DNA of 64,000 bases from NVTR01 sp036480115 (lineage in GTDB: Bacteria > Pseudomonadota > Alphaproteobacteria > Rhodobacterales > Rhodobacteraceae), in NCBI GenBank assembly GCA_965224795.1, contig CBDDAE010000001.1, positions 62,001 through 126,000 of the forward strand. Direction: 5' to 3'. This document shows positions 15,039-23,387 of the stretch, piece by piece. The notes beneath the pieces are model-generated. The model saw only the letters and a program-made list of their open reading frames with translations, was not told the DNA's origin and did no database searches. The number at the start of each line of letters is the position of its first letter. Within the stretch, counting starts at the first letter, position 1. The position numbers were made by a program, and so were the translations under genes.

Positions 15039-16601
15039 TCATTCCCACTCAATCGTACCCGGCGGTTTGGATGTAATGTCATAGGTCACCCGGTTGATGC
15101 CTTTGACCTCATTGATGATCCGGGTGGCGGTTTCACCCAGAAATTCGTGGCTGAACGGAAAATAATCAGCCGTCATGCCATCCACGGATGTAACCGCACG
15201 CAAGGCACAGGCGAAATCATAAGTGCGTCCGTCGCCCATGACGCCGACAGTGCGCACCGGCAGGATGGCGACAAAAGCCTGCCAGATGTCATCATACAGA
15301 TTGTGTTTGCGTATTTGGTCGATGAATACGGCATCGGCTTGGCGCAGGATACCCAGTTTTTCACGGGTGATTTCACCGGGGCAGCGGATGGCCAAACCGG
15401 GGCCGGGGAAGGGGTGGCGGCCGATGAATGACGCCGGCAGGCCCAGTTCGCGGCCCAATGCGCGCACCTCGTCCTTGAACAATTCGCGAAGGGGTTCCAC
15501 CAATTTCAGGCCCATCTTTTCCGGTAATCCACCAACATTGTGGTGGGATTTGATGGTTACACTTGGGCCGCCGGAAAACGAAACGCTTTCGATCACATCC
15601 GGGTACAGCGTGCCTTGCGCCAGGAATTTCGCGCCCCCCACAGCGGCGGCATGTTTCTGGAACACGTCAATGAACAACCGCCCAATGATTTTGCGTTTGG
15701 TTTCCGGGTCGGACTGACCGTCAAGTTCGCCCAGGAACAGCTCCTGTTCATCCGCATGGATCAGCGGCATATTGTAATGGTCGCGAAACATTTCCACGAC
15801 TTCCTCGGCTTCATTCTGGCGCAATAACCCGTGGTCAACGAAGACGCAGGTCAGTTGATCACCGATGGCTTCATGGATCAGCACGGCGGCGACAGACGAA
15901 TCTACGCCGCCTGACAATCCGCAGATGACTTTGGCATCGCCCACAGTGTCGCGGATTTTTTTGATGGCTTCTTCGCGATAAGCCCCCATGGTCCAATCGC
16001 CGGTGAAACCAGCAAGCTGAATAAAGTTTTCATAAAGCTTTGCACCATTTGGCGTGTGATGGACTTCCGGGTGGAACTGCACGGCAAAGAAATTGCGCGA
16101 TAAATCGGCAGTTATCGCAAAGGGCGCATTGGGGGACGTGCCGTAGACCTGAAAGCCTGGCGCGATGGCGGAAACGTGGTCGCCGTGACTCATCCAGACC
16201 TGTTCTTTGTCTTCTTCAAACCAGCCATTCAGCAACGGCAAGTCATTTTCCGATGGCGTAACATAGGCACGGCCAAATTCAGCAGTGCCATGGCCGCGTT
16301 CTACTTTGCCGCCCAGCATTTGCATCATAATTTGCTGGCCATAACAGATGCCCAGAACCGGGACGCCGTAAGTAAAAACGCTTTCGGGAGGGCGCGGTGC
16401 ACCGTCGTCAAAAACGCTTGCCGGGCCGCCCGAAAGGATAACCGCTTTGGGCGCGAACCCCTTCAAAAATTTGTCGGTGACATTCTGATAGGGGTGGATT
16501 TCGCAATAAACATTCAACTCGCGCAGGCGCCGCGCAATAAGCTGGGTTACCTGGCTGCCAAAGTCGATGATTAGAAGACGGTCATGTTGCGGTTTATTCA
16601 T
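15039..16601 (-). CDS. guaA: GMP synthase (glutamine-hydrolysing)
   Basis: A full-length 520-residue GMP synthase, converting XMP to GMP with ATP and glutamine. The N-terminal glutamine amidotransferase has its nucleophile in GICYGQQIM and the HPEV triad part in FHPEVHHTPNG. The ATP pyrophosphatase domain has the P-loop GLSGGVDSSVAA. The C-terminal dimerisation domain ends in DITSKPPGTIEWE, as in most bacteria. It is cytoplasmic. It heads a minus-strand run that includes the small monooxygenase gene. Confidence 0.98.
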   Translation of the reverse strand: MNKPQHDRLLIIDFGSQVTQLIARRLRELNVYCEIHPYQNVTDKFLKGFAPKAVILSGGPASVFDDGAPRPPESVFTYGVPVLGICYGQQIMMQMLGGKVERGHGTAEFGRAYVTPSENDLPLLNGWFEEDKEQVWMSHGDHVSAIAPGFQVYGTSPNAPFAITADLSRNFFAVQFHPEVHHTPNGAKLYENFIQLAGFTGDWTMGAYREEAIKKIRDTVGDAKVICGLSGGVDSSVAAVLIHEAIGDQLTCVFVDHGLLRQNEAEEVVEMFRDHYNMPLIHADEQELFLGELDGQSDPETKRKIIGRLFIDVFQKHAAAVGGAKFLAQGTLYPDVIESVSFSGGPSVTIKSHHNVGGLPEKMGLKLVEPLRELFKDEVRALGRELGLPASFIGRHPFPGPGLAIRCPGEITREKLGILRQADAVFIDQIRKHNLYDDIWQAFVAILPVRTVGVMGDGRTYDFACALRAVTSVDGMTADYFPFSHEFLGETATRIINEVKGINRVTYDITSKPPGTIEWE

Positions 16602-16800
16602 GAGGATTGATTAGGCCCGCAGGTGTGCAAGTGCAAGTAAATGGCGACCCTTAGCCCCTATCCATTTTTGATATCTGAGGATTTTCTTCGATAGCAGGGC
16701 GCAGATGTCGTTTTCGGGGCTGAACGGGCGGATTTCACCCAAGGCGGTTTGTGCCTAATGTTAAATTGGCAGGCAAGCAATTCTGAGAAAAGGCACGAAA

Positions 16801-18345
16801 ATGGCGGACGAAAAATCTGGTAGAAGGACACGTGGTGGCGGTGGTGCAGCGCGTCGTGCCGAACGAACCGCCTTTAAAATTGAATCGGCACCGGTAATTA
16901 AACGCGGTACTCCCAATCTTGAAATTTTGGATAGCGAAGCGCTTGAGATAGTTGAAGCCAATGCCGAAACGGTTCTGGAAGAAATTGGCGTCAATTTTGT
17001 CGACAACCCCGATGCGCTGGAAGTTTGGCGGCAGGCGGGGGCAGATGTGCAAGGCGAACGTGTGCATATCCCGCGTGGATTGGCGCGCAAATTATGTGCC
17101 ACGGCCCCATCAACCATCATTCAGCACGCTCGCAACCCCGAACGAAATGTGGAAATTGGCGGCCGTAATCTTGTGCTTGCCCCTGTCTATGGCCCGCCCT
17201 TTGTGCGTGATATTGCTGGCGGTCGGCGCTATGCCACAATGGAAGATTTTCGCAATTTTGTGAAACTTACGTACGTGTCCAAATGGGTACATCATTCCGG
17301 TGGCACTGTGTGTGAGCCGACTGATGTGGCCGTGAACAAGCGGCATCTGGATATGTTGCTGGCGCATATGACCCTGTCGGACAAGCCCTATATGGGCTCG
17401 GTTACAGAACCTGAAAGGGCGGTGGATTCGGTTGAAATGTCAAAAATCCTGTTTGGCGAGGATTTTGTCGATCAAAACACTGTCATGACCAGTCTTATCA
17501 ACATCAACTCGCCACTGACCTTTGACAGTATCATGATGGGCGCACTGGAAACTTATGCCCGTGCTAATCAAGCCTGTATCATTTCGCCCTTCATTGTTGG
17601 TGGCGCGATGGCCCCGGTATCAGTGATCGGAACATTGACGCAGGTGTTGGCTGAAGTCATGGCCGGTGTGGCCTATTCGCAATTGATCCGCCCCGGCGCA
17701 CCGGTAATTTTCGGCGCGTTTGTGACGTCAATTGATATGAATTCCGGCGCACCTACTTTTGGTACACCCGAAGCGGCGCAGATCACATTTGGGGCGGGGC
17801 AATTGGCACGTCGCCTTGGGCTTCCTTACCGTTCCGGCGGGTCATTTTGTGGTTCCAAACTGCCAGATGCACAGGCTGGATATGAAACTGCCAATTCACT
17901 AAACACGGCCCTGCTATCGGGGGTGAATTTCATGTTGCATTCCTGTGGTTGGCTTGAGGGCGGGTTGGTCAGTTCCTACGAAAAATTTGTTATGGACGCT
18001 GATCAGTTAGGTGTCTTGCATCAAATGGCCCGGGGCATTGATACCAGTGAAAATGGGCAGGCGATGGACGCAATTCGTGAAGTTGGTCCAGGCGGGCACT
18101 ATTTGGGCTGTGCCCACACCCAGAAAAATTTCAAATCGGCATTTTGGCGTTCTGAAGTGTTGGATTACAAACCCTATGAAACCTGGGAAGAAGAGGGTGC
18201 ACAGGATACGCAGGCTTTGGCTGCCATTCGGGTTAAAAAATTGCTCGACAATTATCAGGCTCCCGCGCTTGATCCGGCAATACATGAGGCATTGAACGAT
18301 TATGTGGCACGCAAGAAAGCAAATATGCCGGATGCGTTCGTTTAA
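16801..18345 (+). CDS. MttB-family (trimethylamine methyltransferase-like) protein
   Basis: A 514-residue member of the MttB superfamily, TIM-barrel enzymes that move a methyl group from a methylated amine to a corrinoid protein. The N-terminus is basic and Gly-rich (RRTRGGGGAARRAER), as in Rhodobacterales paralogues. There is no in-frame amber codon, so it is not a pyrrolysine enzyme; relatives of this type include the glycine-betaine methyltransferase MtgB. No corrinoid protein or reductive activase is adjacent, so the substrate is uncertain. GAGAAAAGG precedes the ATG. Confidence 0.85.
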   Translation: MADEKSGRRTRGGGGAARRAERTAFKIESAPVIKRGTPNLEILDSEALEIVEANAETVLEEIGVNFVDNPDALEVWRQAGADVQGERVHIPRGLARKLCATAPSTIIQHARNPERNVEIGGRNLVLAPVYGPPFVRDIAGGRRYATMEDFRNFVKLTYVSKWVHHSGGTVCEPTDVAVNKRHLDMLLAHMTLSDKPYMGSVTEPERAVDSVEMSKILFGEDFVDQNTVMTSLININSPLTFDSIMMGALETYARANQACIISPFIVGGAMAPVSVIGTLTQVLAEVMAGVAYSQLIRPGAPVIFGAFVTSIDMNSGAPTFGTPEAAQITFGAGQLARRLGLPYRSGGSFCGSKLPDAQAGYETANSLNTALLSGVNFMLHSCGWLEGGLVSSYEKFVMDADQLGVLHQMARGIDTSENGQAMDAIREVGPGGHYLGCAHTQKNFKSAFWRSEVLDYKPYETWEEEGAQDTQALAAIRVKKLLDNYQAPALDPAIHEALNDYVARKKANMPDAFV

Positions 18346-18647
18346 ACCTTTTGTGGCTTTGACGGTAATAGTTGAGCTTCTGCCATCAGGGCAATTAATA
18401 CTTCCACATGTCGTGCGACACTATAGCTCGCACCTCCTGTTTGTCGGTTTTCTTCCAGTTTTGCCTCTTCCACCATCAGGGTATTAACCGCACGTTGCGG
18501 ACTTGGGGCAATTCCGGTTCTCATGACCCGCTTCAGATCACGGTCTCGGTTGTATTCCTCTAGGCCAAAGCGGGCCGCACGGATCAGCAACCGGGGTCGG
18601 TGAAGGTTTGAAAGCACCTTGATAATATCATTCATGTTCTGTCCCAT
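18342..18647 (-). CDS. DUF6477-family protein
   Basis: A 101-residue soluble, mostly helical protein. The stretch RPRLLIRAARFGLEEYNRDR near residue 17 is the hallmark of DUF6477, which I know from Rhodobacteraceae genomes, where it lies divergent from a DUF6456 helix-turn-helix gene, exactly as here. Function is unknown. Its 3' end overlaps the stop of the MttB-family gene by four bases. Confidence 0.75.
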   Translation of the reverse strand: MGQNMNDIIKVLSNLHRPRLLIRAARFGLEEYNRDRDLKRVMRTGIAPSPQRAVNTLMVEEAKLEENRQTGGASYSVARHVEVLIALMAEAQLLPSKPQKV

Positions 18648-18741
18648 TCATATTTGAGACTATGGATACGCAACCTATGCGGGTGTTGCCTGAATTTCAT
18701 TTGCTGCGCGCGGAGGTTTCCTAGTTTTTTATTAATTAGAA

Positions 18742-18778
18742 ACAATCATGAATTGTCCGGGTTAAATTAACTTCCCGG
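18742..18778. promoter_or_regulatory. Inverted repeats between the DUF6477 and DUF6456 genes
   Basis: The 241-base divergent gap holds two adjacent inverted repeats: ACAAT-CATGA-ATTGT (18742-18756) and CCGGG (18757-18761) with CCCGG (18774-18778), the latter enclosing the near-palindrome GTTAA-A-TTAAC. They are well placed to be operators for one or both genes. The rest of the gap holds no gene that I can see. Confidence 0.4.
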
Positions 18779-18888
18779 TAATAATTGCAACCTTAGGTGG
18801 TGCGGTCGGGAATGTGTTTTGGTGACCAAAGAACTAGTCATCAAATACTTGGAGGGGGAAAATAATCGACAACGTTGTTCAGTCAAGG

Positions 18889-20016
18889 GTGACCAGTTTA
18901 GCTTTCATCGGCAAAATCGACCCCTGCATTCTTTTCCCAAATTGGGTGCCACTAGCCGCCCAGAATTATCTGTTTCATACAGTGAATGGTCTTTCAATTC
19001 GCCGTCTTGCCAGGTTGTCGGGTTGCCATGCTTCCACAATCCTTCGACAGATACGAAAAATCGAAACCCGACGTGATGATCCATTGATCGATGAAGCTTT
19101 GTCCTGCCTAACCAGTAGCGACCCGGAAACCCACCCACATTTCAGCACCCCAATCAAGGACGGTTCCCCAATGACACAACATTTAAGAAAATCCGCGACC
19201 GTTCCAGACGATAGTGCGGTAGAAAGAGAAGCCCGTCGAATTTTACGCCGTCTGAGCGAACCGGCGGCATGTTTGGCGGTCGCGTCCGAAATGGAAAAGG
19301 CGGTTGTCGTTCGCGAAGCAGAAGACGGAAGCACTACACGAACAGCCGTTGTAGAACGATCGATAGCCCAAGCCATGGCACTTAGAGATTGGATAACCTG
19401 CGCCAAACCGGGGCGGGTTTCAAGATACCATATCACCGGGAAAGGACGTTCTGCACTAAAACAATTGCTAACAGATGGTGATACAATACGTTCAGGATTT
19501 GCTGAAGCTCCAGCGCTTTTTGCAGGCAAGTCAAAGGGCTGGGGCAAGAGCCAGTCAGATGAGATCGCAGGGCGAAACCGCATCAATGTTGCTGAATCCC
19601 CGGTCGCAGCTATGGCCCGACGAAAAGACAAATCGGGCCACCCATTTCTAAGCCTGAATTTGGTCAATGCCGCCGAAAGACTACGTGAAGATTTTGAAAT
19701 TGCACAAATGGGGCCACGCGATTCTTTGAATTGGGATCGTTTCCTGAAAGGTGATTATCACGAGCAAAAACACGAATGTGACAAAGGGCTTCAAGGGTCA
19801 AACCGTGCCCGTGCCAGAGTGTCCAACGCATTACGCGAGCTAGGTCCGGGGCTTGGCGAAGTAGCGTTACGTGTTTGCTGCTATTTAGAGGGATTGGAAT
19901 CTGCCGAAAAGCGTATGGGTTGGTCGGCTCGATCCGGAAAAGTAGTGCTGCGTATCGCGTTGCAAAGGTTAAAGCGACACTATGATAGTTTAAGCAGTAG
20001 TTCGATGATTGGTTAA
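18889..20016 (+). CDS. DUF6456 helix-turn-helix protein
   Basis: A protein of about 375 residues. An N-terminal helix-turn-helix (about 30-56, GLSIRRLARLSGCHASTILR) is followed by a variable middle and a C-terminal DUF6456 domain (about 255-370) with LREDFEIAQMGPRDSLNWDR and the ending RIALQRLKRHYDSL. It is probably a DNA-binding regulator specific to Rhodobacterales; targets are unknown. The start is uncertain: the first in-frame standard start is GTG at 18889, but no ribosome-binding site is close, while GGAGGGGG at 18851-18858 lies six bases before an in-frame ATC (18865). Confidence 0.78.
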   Translation: MTSLAFIGKIDPCILFPNWVPLAAQNYLFHTVNGLSIRRLARLSGCHASTILRQIRKIETRRDDPLIDEALSCLTSSDPETHPHFSTPIKDGSPMTQHLRKSATVPDDSAVEREARRILRRLSEPAACLAVASEMEKAVVVREAEDGSTTRTAVVERSIAQAMALRDWITCAKPGRVSRYHITGKGRSALKQLLTDGDTIRSGFAEAPALFAGKSKGWGKSQSDEIAGRNRINVAESPVAAMARRKDKSGHPFLSLNLVNAAERLREDFEIAQMGPRDSLNWDRFLKGDYHEQKHECDKGLQGSNRARARVSNALRELGPGLGEVALRVCCYLEGLESAEKRMGWSARSGKVVLRIALQRLKRHYDSLSSSSMIG

Positions 20017-20022
20017 CATTTA

Positions 20023-20049
20023 TCCGGGCCACCACTGGGATGACCCGGA
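20023..20049. terminator. Hairpin between convergent DUF6456 and katA genes
   Basis: TCCGGG (20023-20028) pairs with CCCGGA (20044-20049), with a further CCA/TGG pairing inside the loop. It lies between two convergent stops and may serve both strands, though neither side has a T tract. Confidence 0.4.
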
Positions 20050-20072
20050 ACAGTTTGTACTAAACACACTGG

Positions 20073-21509
20073 TTACAATTTTTTACGCGCCGCCCGAATG
20101 CCGTCACCGTAAGCTTTACTGATCTTGTCATAATGACCCAAAACCGTATCGATGATCTTATCAGGCACACCGTCCATAGCTTCGGCGGTGTTCATGTATA
20201 GCCGTGCCTGTTCAGCCCCATCCATCAGGTCATGTAACACCCGTGGTTGCGCGTAATCGTCATTGCCGTCCCGATGATTATACCGGTCGGCATCACCCGA
20301 AATCCGCAAAGGTGGTTCGGCGACACTTGGGTCTTCAACCGGTCCGCCAAAACTGTTTGGTTCATAATACGCGTCGTTTGAACCGTGCCGCACGCCCATG
20401 AAATTCATCGTACCGTCTTTGTGGTAATGGTTTACCGGACATTTAGGCTGGTTCACCGGCAGGCTTTCATAATGGGTACCTAGCCGATAACGGTGCGCAT
20501 CTGCGTAGCTGAATATCCGCGCCTGAAGTACCTTGTCCGGGCTAAAGCCGATGCCAGGCACAATGTTGGACGGGCTGAAGGCCGCATTTTCAATCTCGGC
20601 AAAGTAGTTTTCCGGATTGCGGTTCAGCTCCATGGTGCCAATATCGATGCATGGGTATTCGTCATGGGGCCAGATTTTAGTCAGGTCAAATGGATTATAG
20701 CTGGTCTTTTCAGCATCCATCTCAGACATGATCTGAACCTGCACTTTCCACTGCGGGAACTTGCCGTCTTCAATCGTGCCAAACAGTGATTCTTGATAAC
20801 CTTCGCGGGTTTGGCCAACCACTGCAGCGCCTTCTTCATTGGTGTAATGCTCATGACCCTGCATGGTCTTAAAGTGGAATTTCACCCAGTAGCGTTCGCC
20901 GGCATCGTTCCACAGCGAATAGGTGTGACTGCCGTAACCGTTCATGTTCATTGGTGTGACGGGCAAGCCGCGGTCTGACATCAGGATGGTGACCTGGTGC
21001 AATGCTTCCGGGCTTTGACCCCAGTAATCCCACATGGCAGTTGGTGACCGCAGGTTGGATTTTGGGTGACGTTTTTGGGTGTGGATGAAATCCGAGAACT
21101 TGTAGGGGTCACGCAGGAAAAACACCGGTGTGTTGTTGCCAACAAGATCCCAGTTCCCTTCTTCAGTGTAAAACTTCAACGCAAATCCACGCACGTCGCG
21201 CTCATGATCGGCGGCACCTGCTTCACCGGCAACGGTGGAAAATCGGGCCAACATGTCGGTTTCAGTCCCGGGTTGCAAAACTTTGGCGCGGGTGTATTTG
21301 GAAATGTCTCCAGTGATTTTTAGCGTACCGAATGCTCCCCAACCGTTGGCGTGCACTACACGCTCAGGAATGCGTTCACGGTTTTGATGCGCCAGTTTTT
21401 CGATCAACTGATAATCTTGCATCAGAACAGGACCACGGGCCCCGGCAGTTTGTGAATTCTGATTGTCGGCAATTGGTGCACCGGCGGTAGTTGTTAGGCG
21501 TTTAGACAT
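20073..21509 (-). CDS. katA: Catalase, small-subunit haem type
   Basis: A 478-residue monofunctional catalase breaking hydrogen peroxide to water and oxygen. The distal region ERVVHANGWGAFGTLKITGD carries the essential histidine. The distal Asn lies in NWDLVGNNTPVFFLRDP. The proximal haem ligand motif RIFSYADAHRYRLG contains the tyrosine. The length fits the NADPH-binding clade 3 enzymes. It is divergent from oxyR across 96 bases, the classical arrangement for peroxide induction. Confidence 0.96.
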   Translation of the reverse strand: MSKRLTTTAGAPIADNQNSQTAGARGPVLMQDYQLIEKLAHQNRERIPERVVHANGWGAFGTLKITGDISKYTRAKVLQPGTETDMLARFSTVAGEAGAADHERDVRGFALKFYTEEGNWDLVGNNTPVFFLRDPYKFSDFIHTQKRHPKSNLRSPTAMWDYWGQSPEALHQVTILMSDRGLPVTPMNMNGYGSHTYSLWNDAGERYWVKFHFKTMQGHEHYTNEEGAAVVGQTREGYQESLFGTIEDGKFPQWKVQVQIMSEMDAEKTSYNPFDLTKIWPHDEYPCIDIGTMELNRNPENYFAEIENAAFSPSNIVPGIGFSPDKVLQARIFSYADAHRYRLGTHYESLPVNQPKCPVNHYHKDGTMNFMGVRHGSNDAYYEPNSFGGPVEDPSVAEPPLRISGDADRYNHRDGNDDYAQPRVLHDLMDGAEQARLYMNTAEAMDGVPDKIIDTVLGHYDKISKAYGDGIRAARKKL

Positions 21510-21605
21510 TTTTATCTCCCAGATTTTGCGCGTCTGACGTTGTATACCGTTAAGATACTCATAAAGAGAAATTGCATTTAAGGTGATTATCTATAAGTTT
21601 ACCAA
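21510..21605. promoter_or_regulatory. katA/oxyR divergent promoter region
   Basis: The 96-base AT-rich gap must hold both promoters and, by homology with other oxyR-katA pairs, the OxyR sites. A single ATAG half-site is visible on the minus strand within the TTATCTATAAG stretch near 21586-21597, but I cannot fit all four consensus quarters. A purine-rich site (GGGAGA) precedes the katA ATG. Confidence 0.5.
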
Positions 21606-22532
21606 ATGGATATTACCCTTCGACAATTACGCTATTTTGTAGCGTTGGCTGATGAACGATCATTTCGACGTGCAGCTGAGAAGGTCAACATCACTCAACC
21701 CGCACTGTCTCTACAGATCAAAGAACTTGAAGTCAGGCTTGGCACCAAGCTTGTCGAAAGATTGCCGCGTGATATTCGTTTGACCCGTTCCGGGGAAATT
21801 ACACTGGTGAGGGCGCAAAACTTACTAACGGATATGCGAGAACTGGAAAGGTCCGTTAGATTGCAATCCGGGCTTGATGGACAATTGTTGCTAGGGGTTA
21901 TTCCGACAATCGCACCCTATTTATTACCTGCCGCTTTGACCAACATCCGAGCAAGAATTACCACGCTTGAGGTCCGGGTGCATGAGGCGCAGACCGAGGT
22001 TTTGATGCAGGCCCTCCATCGCGGTACAATTGACGCTGCAATAATTTCCCCGCCGTTTGATAAGGACGGATTCGATCAGATCGACCTGTTTGAAGATCGA
22101 TTTCTTTTGGCAGGTTCGCGTGAAAAACTGGAGCAATGGGGCCTCAGTCCTGGACGCCCAAAACCCGTTGATATTCCGCCAGATAGGTTACTCATGTTAG
22201 ATCAGGGTCATTGTCTGGCCGATCAGGCGCTGGATATATGCGGTATGACACGACAACAAATTGATCTTGGGGCGTCTTCACTTGGCACGCTGTCTGGACT
22301 GGTTGCCGAAGGGCTAGGCATAACTTTTTTGCCTGAAATAGCCCTGCGTGCAGAAGCTGGAAATAACCGTCTTTCCCTGCTTAGATTTGCAACACCTGAA
22401 CCCAACCGAAAAATTGTTCTGGTGCGTCGTTCAGGCGGGGATAGCGATGAATGGTTTACTGAATTAGCAGACATATTGCGAAATGCAGGGTCTGAATTGT
22501 TGGGTTTTGCTCGTCAGCATATTGCGCCCTAG
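21606..22532 (+). CDS. oxyR: Hydrogen peroxide sensor OxyR
   Basis: A 308-residue LysR-type regulator. The winged helix-turn-helix is at about 18-40 (RSFRRAAEKVNITQPALSLQ). The redox pair C203 and C212 sits in MLDQGHCLADQALDICGM, with the same spacing as Cys199/Cys208 of E. coli OxyR, so it should form the activating disulphide. Context agrees: divergent katA and a downstream, convergent aquaporin gene. It probably activates katA upon peroxide exposure. Confidence 0.95.
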   Translation: MDITLRQLRYFVALADERSFRRAAEKVNITQPALSLQIKELEVRLGTKLVERLPRDIRLTRSGEITLVRAQNLLTDMRELERSVRLQSGLDGQLLLGVIPTIAPYLLPAALTNIRARITTLEVRVHEAQTEVLMQALHRGTIDAAIISPPFDKDGFDQIDLFEDRFLLAGSREKLEQWGLSPGRPKPVDIPPDRLLMLDQGHCLADQALDICGMTRQQIDLGASSLGTLSGLVAEGLGITFLPEIALRAEAGNNRLSLLRFATPEPNRKIVLVRRSGGDSDEWFTELADILRNAGSELLGFARQHIAP

Positions 22533-22550
22533 TTTTCACCAGGGCGCAAT
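22521..22550. terminator. Hairpin between convergent oxyR and aqpZ
   Basis: A perfect 10-bp inverted repeat, ATTGCGCCCT (22521-22530) with AGGGCGCAAT (22541-22550), and a ten-base loop. The first arm includes the end of the oxyR frame. It has no T tract on either side, so it may be a bidirectional, partly Rho-assisted terminator. Confidence 0.65.
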
Positions 22551-22557
22551 GAATTAA

Positions 22558-23247
22558 CTACTGGTCGTCTGCCTGGGTCAGCCCGGACGAAAACACCAGA
22601 CCGGCCAATGCGCCGCCGGCTAGGGGTGCCACTATAAAGACCCAAAGATCGCCCAATGCTTTGGCACCGGTGAATATTGCCGGACCAATGGAACGCGCAG
22701 GGTTAACCGAAACGCCTGTAACATTGATGCCCACAAGGTGGATTGCAGCCAACGTCAGGCCTATTGCAAGCCCTGCCATTGCTGCTGGAGCACCGGTTTG
22801 GGTGGCCCCAAGAATGACCGTTACGAAAATAAACGTCATAACAAACTCAAACAACAGCGCCGACATCAGCGAATATTCGCCTAAATACCCGGGACCGAAG
22901 CCATTTTGCCCCAATCCATTGGTAACAACCGAATAGTCAGCCTTGCCTGAGGCAATGACCAACAACACCCCGGCCGCTGCGATTGCCCCGACAATTTGCG
23001 CGACGCTATAGCTGATAAATTCGCCAAATGTCATCCGACCAGCCGTAACCATACCAAAGGAAACTGCCGGATTAAGATGAGCCCCTGATATAGCGCCAAT
23101 TGAATAAGCGGCGGCAACGATAGACAGGCCAAACGCTAAAGAAATGCCAAGCATTCCAATATGTTCTCCCATCAATACAGCTGAACCGCAGCCAAAAAGC
23201 ACTAGTATGAAAGTGCCGATTACCTCGGCTACCATTTTCTTTCCCAT
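22558..23247 (-). CDS. aqpZ: Aquaporin Z-type water channel
   Basis: A 229-residue inner-membrane channel with six transmembrane helices and both pore motifs: SGAHLNPAVSFG (NPA at about 59-61) and VNPARSIGPA (about 180). The second NPA is followed by Arg, and the constriction residues look like those of water-selective channels rather than glycerol facilitators. Aquaporins can also pass hydrogen peroxide, which is notable beside oxyR and katA. GAGGGAC precedes the ATG, and a perfect hairpin sits in its 5' leader. Confidence 0.94.
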   Translation of the reverse strand: MGKKMVAEVIGTFILVLFGCGSAVLMGEHIGMLGISLAFGLSIVAAAYSIGAISGAHLNPAVSFGMVTAGRMTFGEFISYSVAQIVGAIAAAGVLLVIASGKADYSVVTNGLGQNGFGPGYLGEYSLMSALLFEFVMTFIFVTVILGATQTGAPAAMAGLAIGLTLAAIHLVGINVTGVSVNPARSIGPAIFTGAKALGDLWVFIVAPLAGGALAGLVFSSGLTQADDQ

Positions 23248-23263
23248 GTTGGTCCCTCGTGTG

Positions 23264-23307
23264 AAGCGAATTTTTCGCTTTTACTTGTTATGCCCTGATT
23301 GCAGGGC
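23264..23307. promoter_or_regulatory. Two adjacent hairpins between aqpZ and lipA
   Basis: AAGCGAA-TTT-TTCGCTT (23264-23280) is a perfect inverted repeat 17 bases outside the aqpZ ATG. GCCCTG-ATTG-CAGGGC (23292-23307) follows. They lie in the divergent gap between aqpZ and lipA and could be leader structures or operators. Confidence 0.45.
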
Positions 23308-23387
23308 GGACATGCGCAATGGTTGTTTGCCATATGTCGCAATCTTTTATACCCCTGATGTGATTGCAGAAAAAAGGGGAATTATTG

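Noticed and set aside
16801..18345. Pyrrolysine-containing trimethylamine methyltransferase
   Set aside because: The frame has no internal amber codon and no pyrrolysine genes are nearby.
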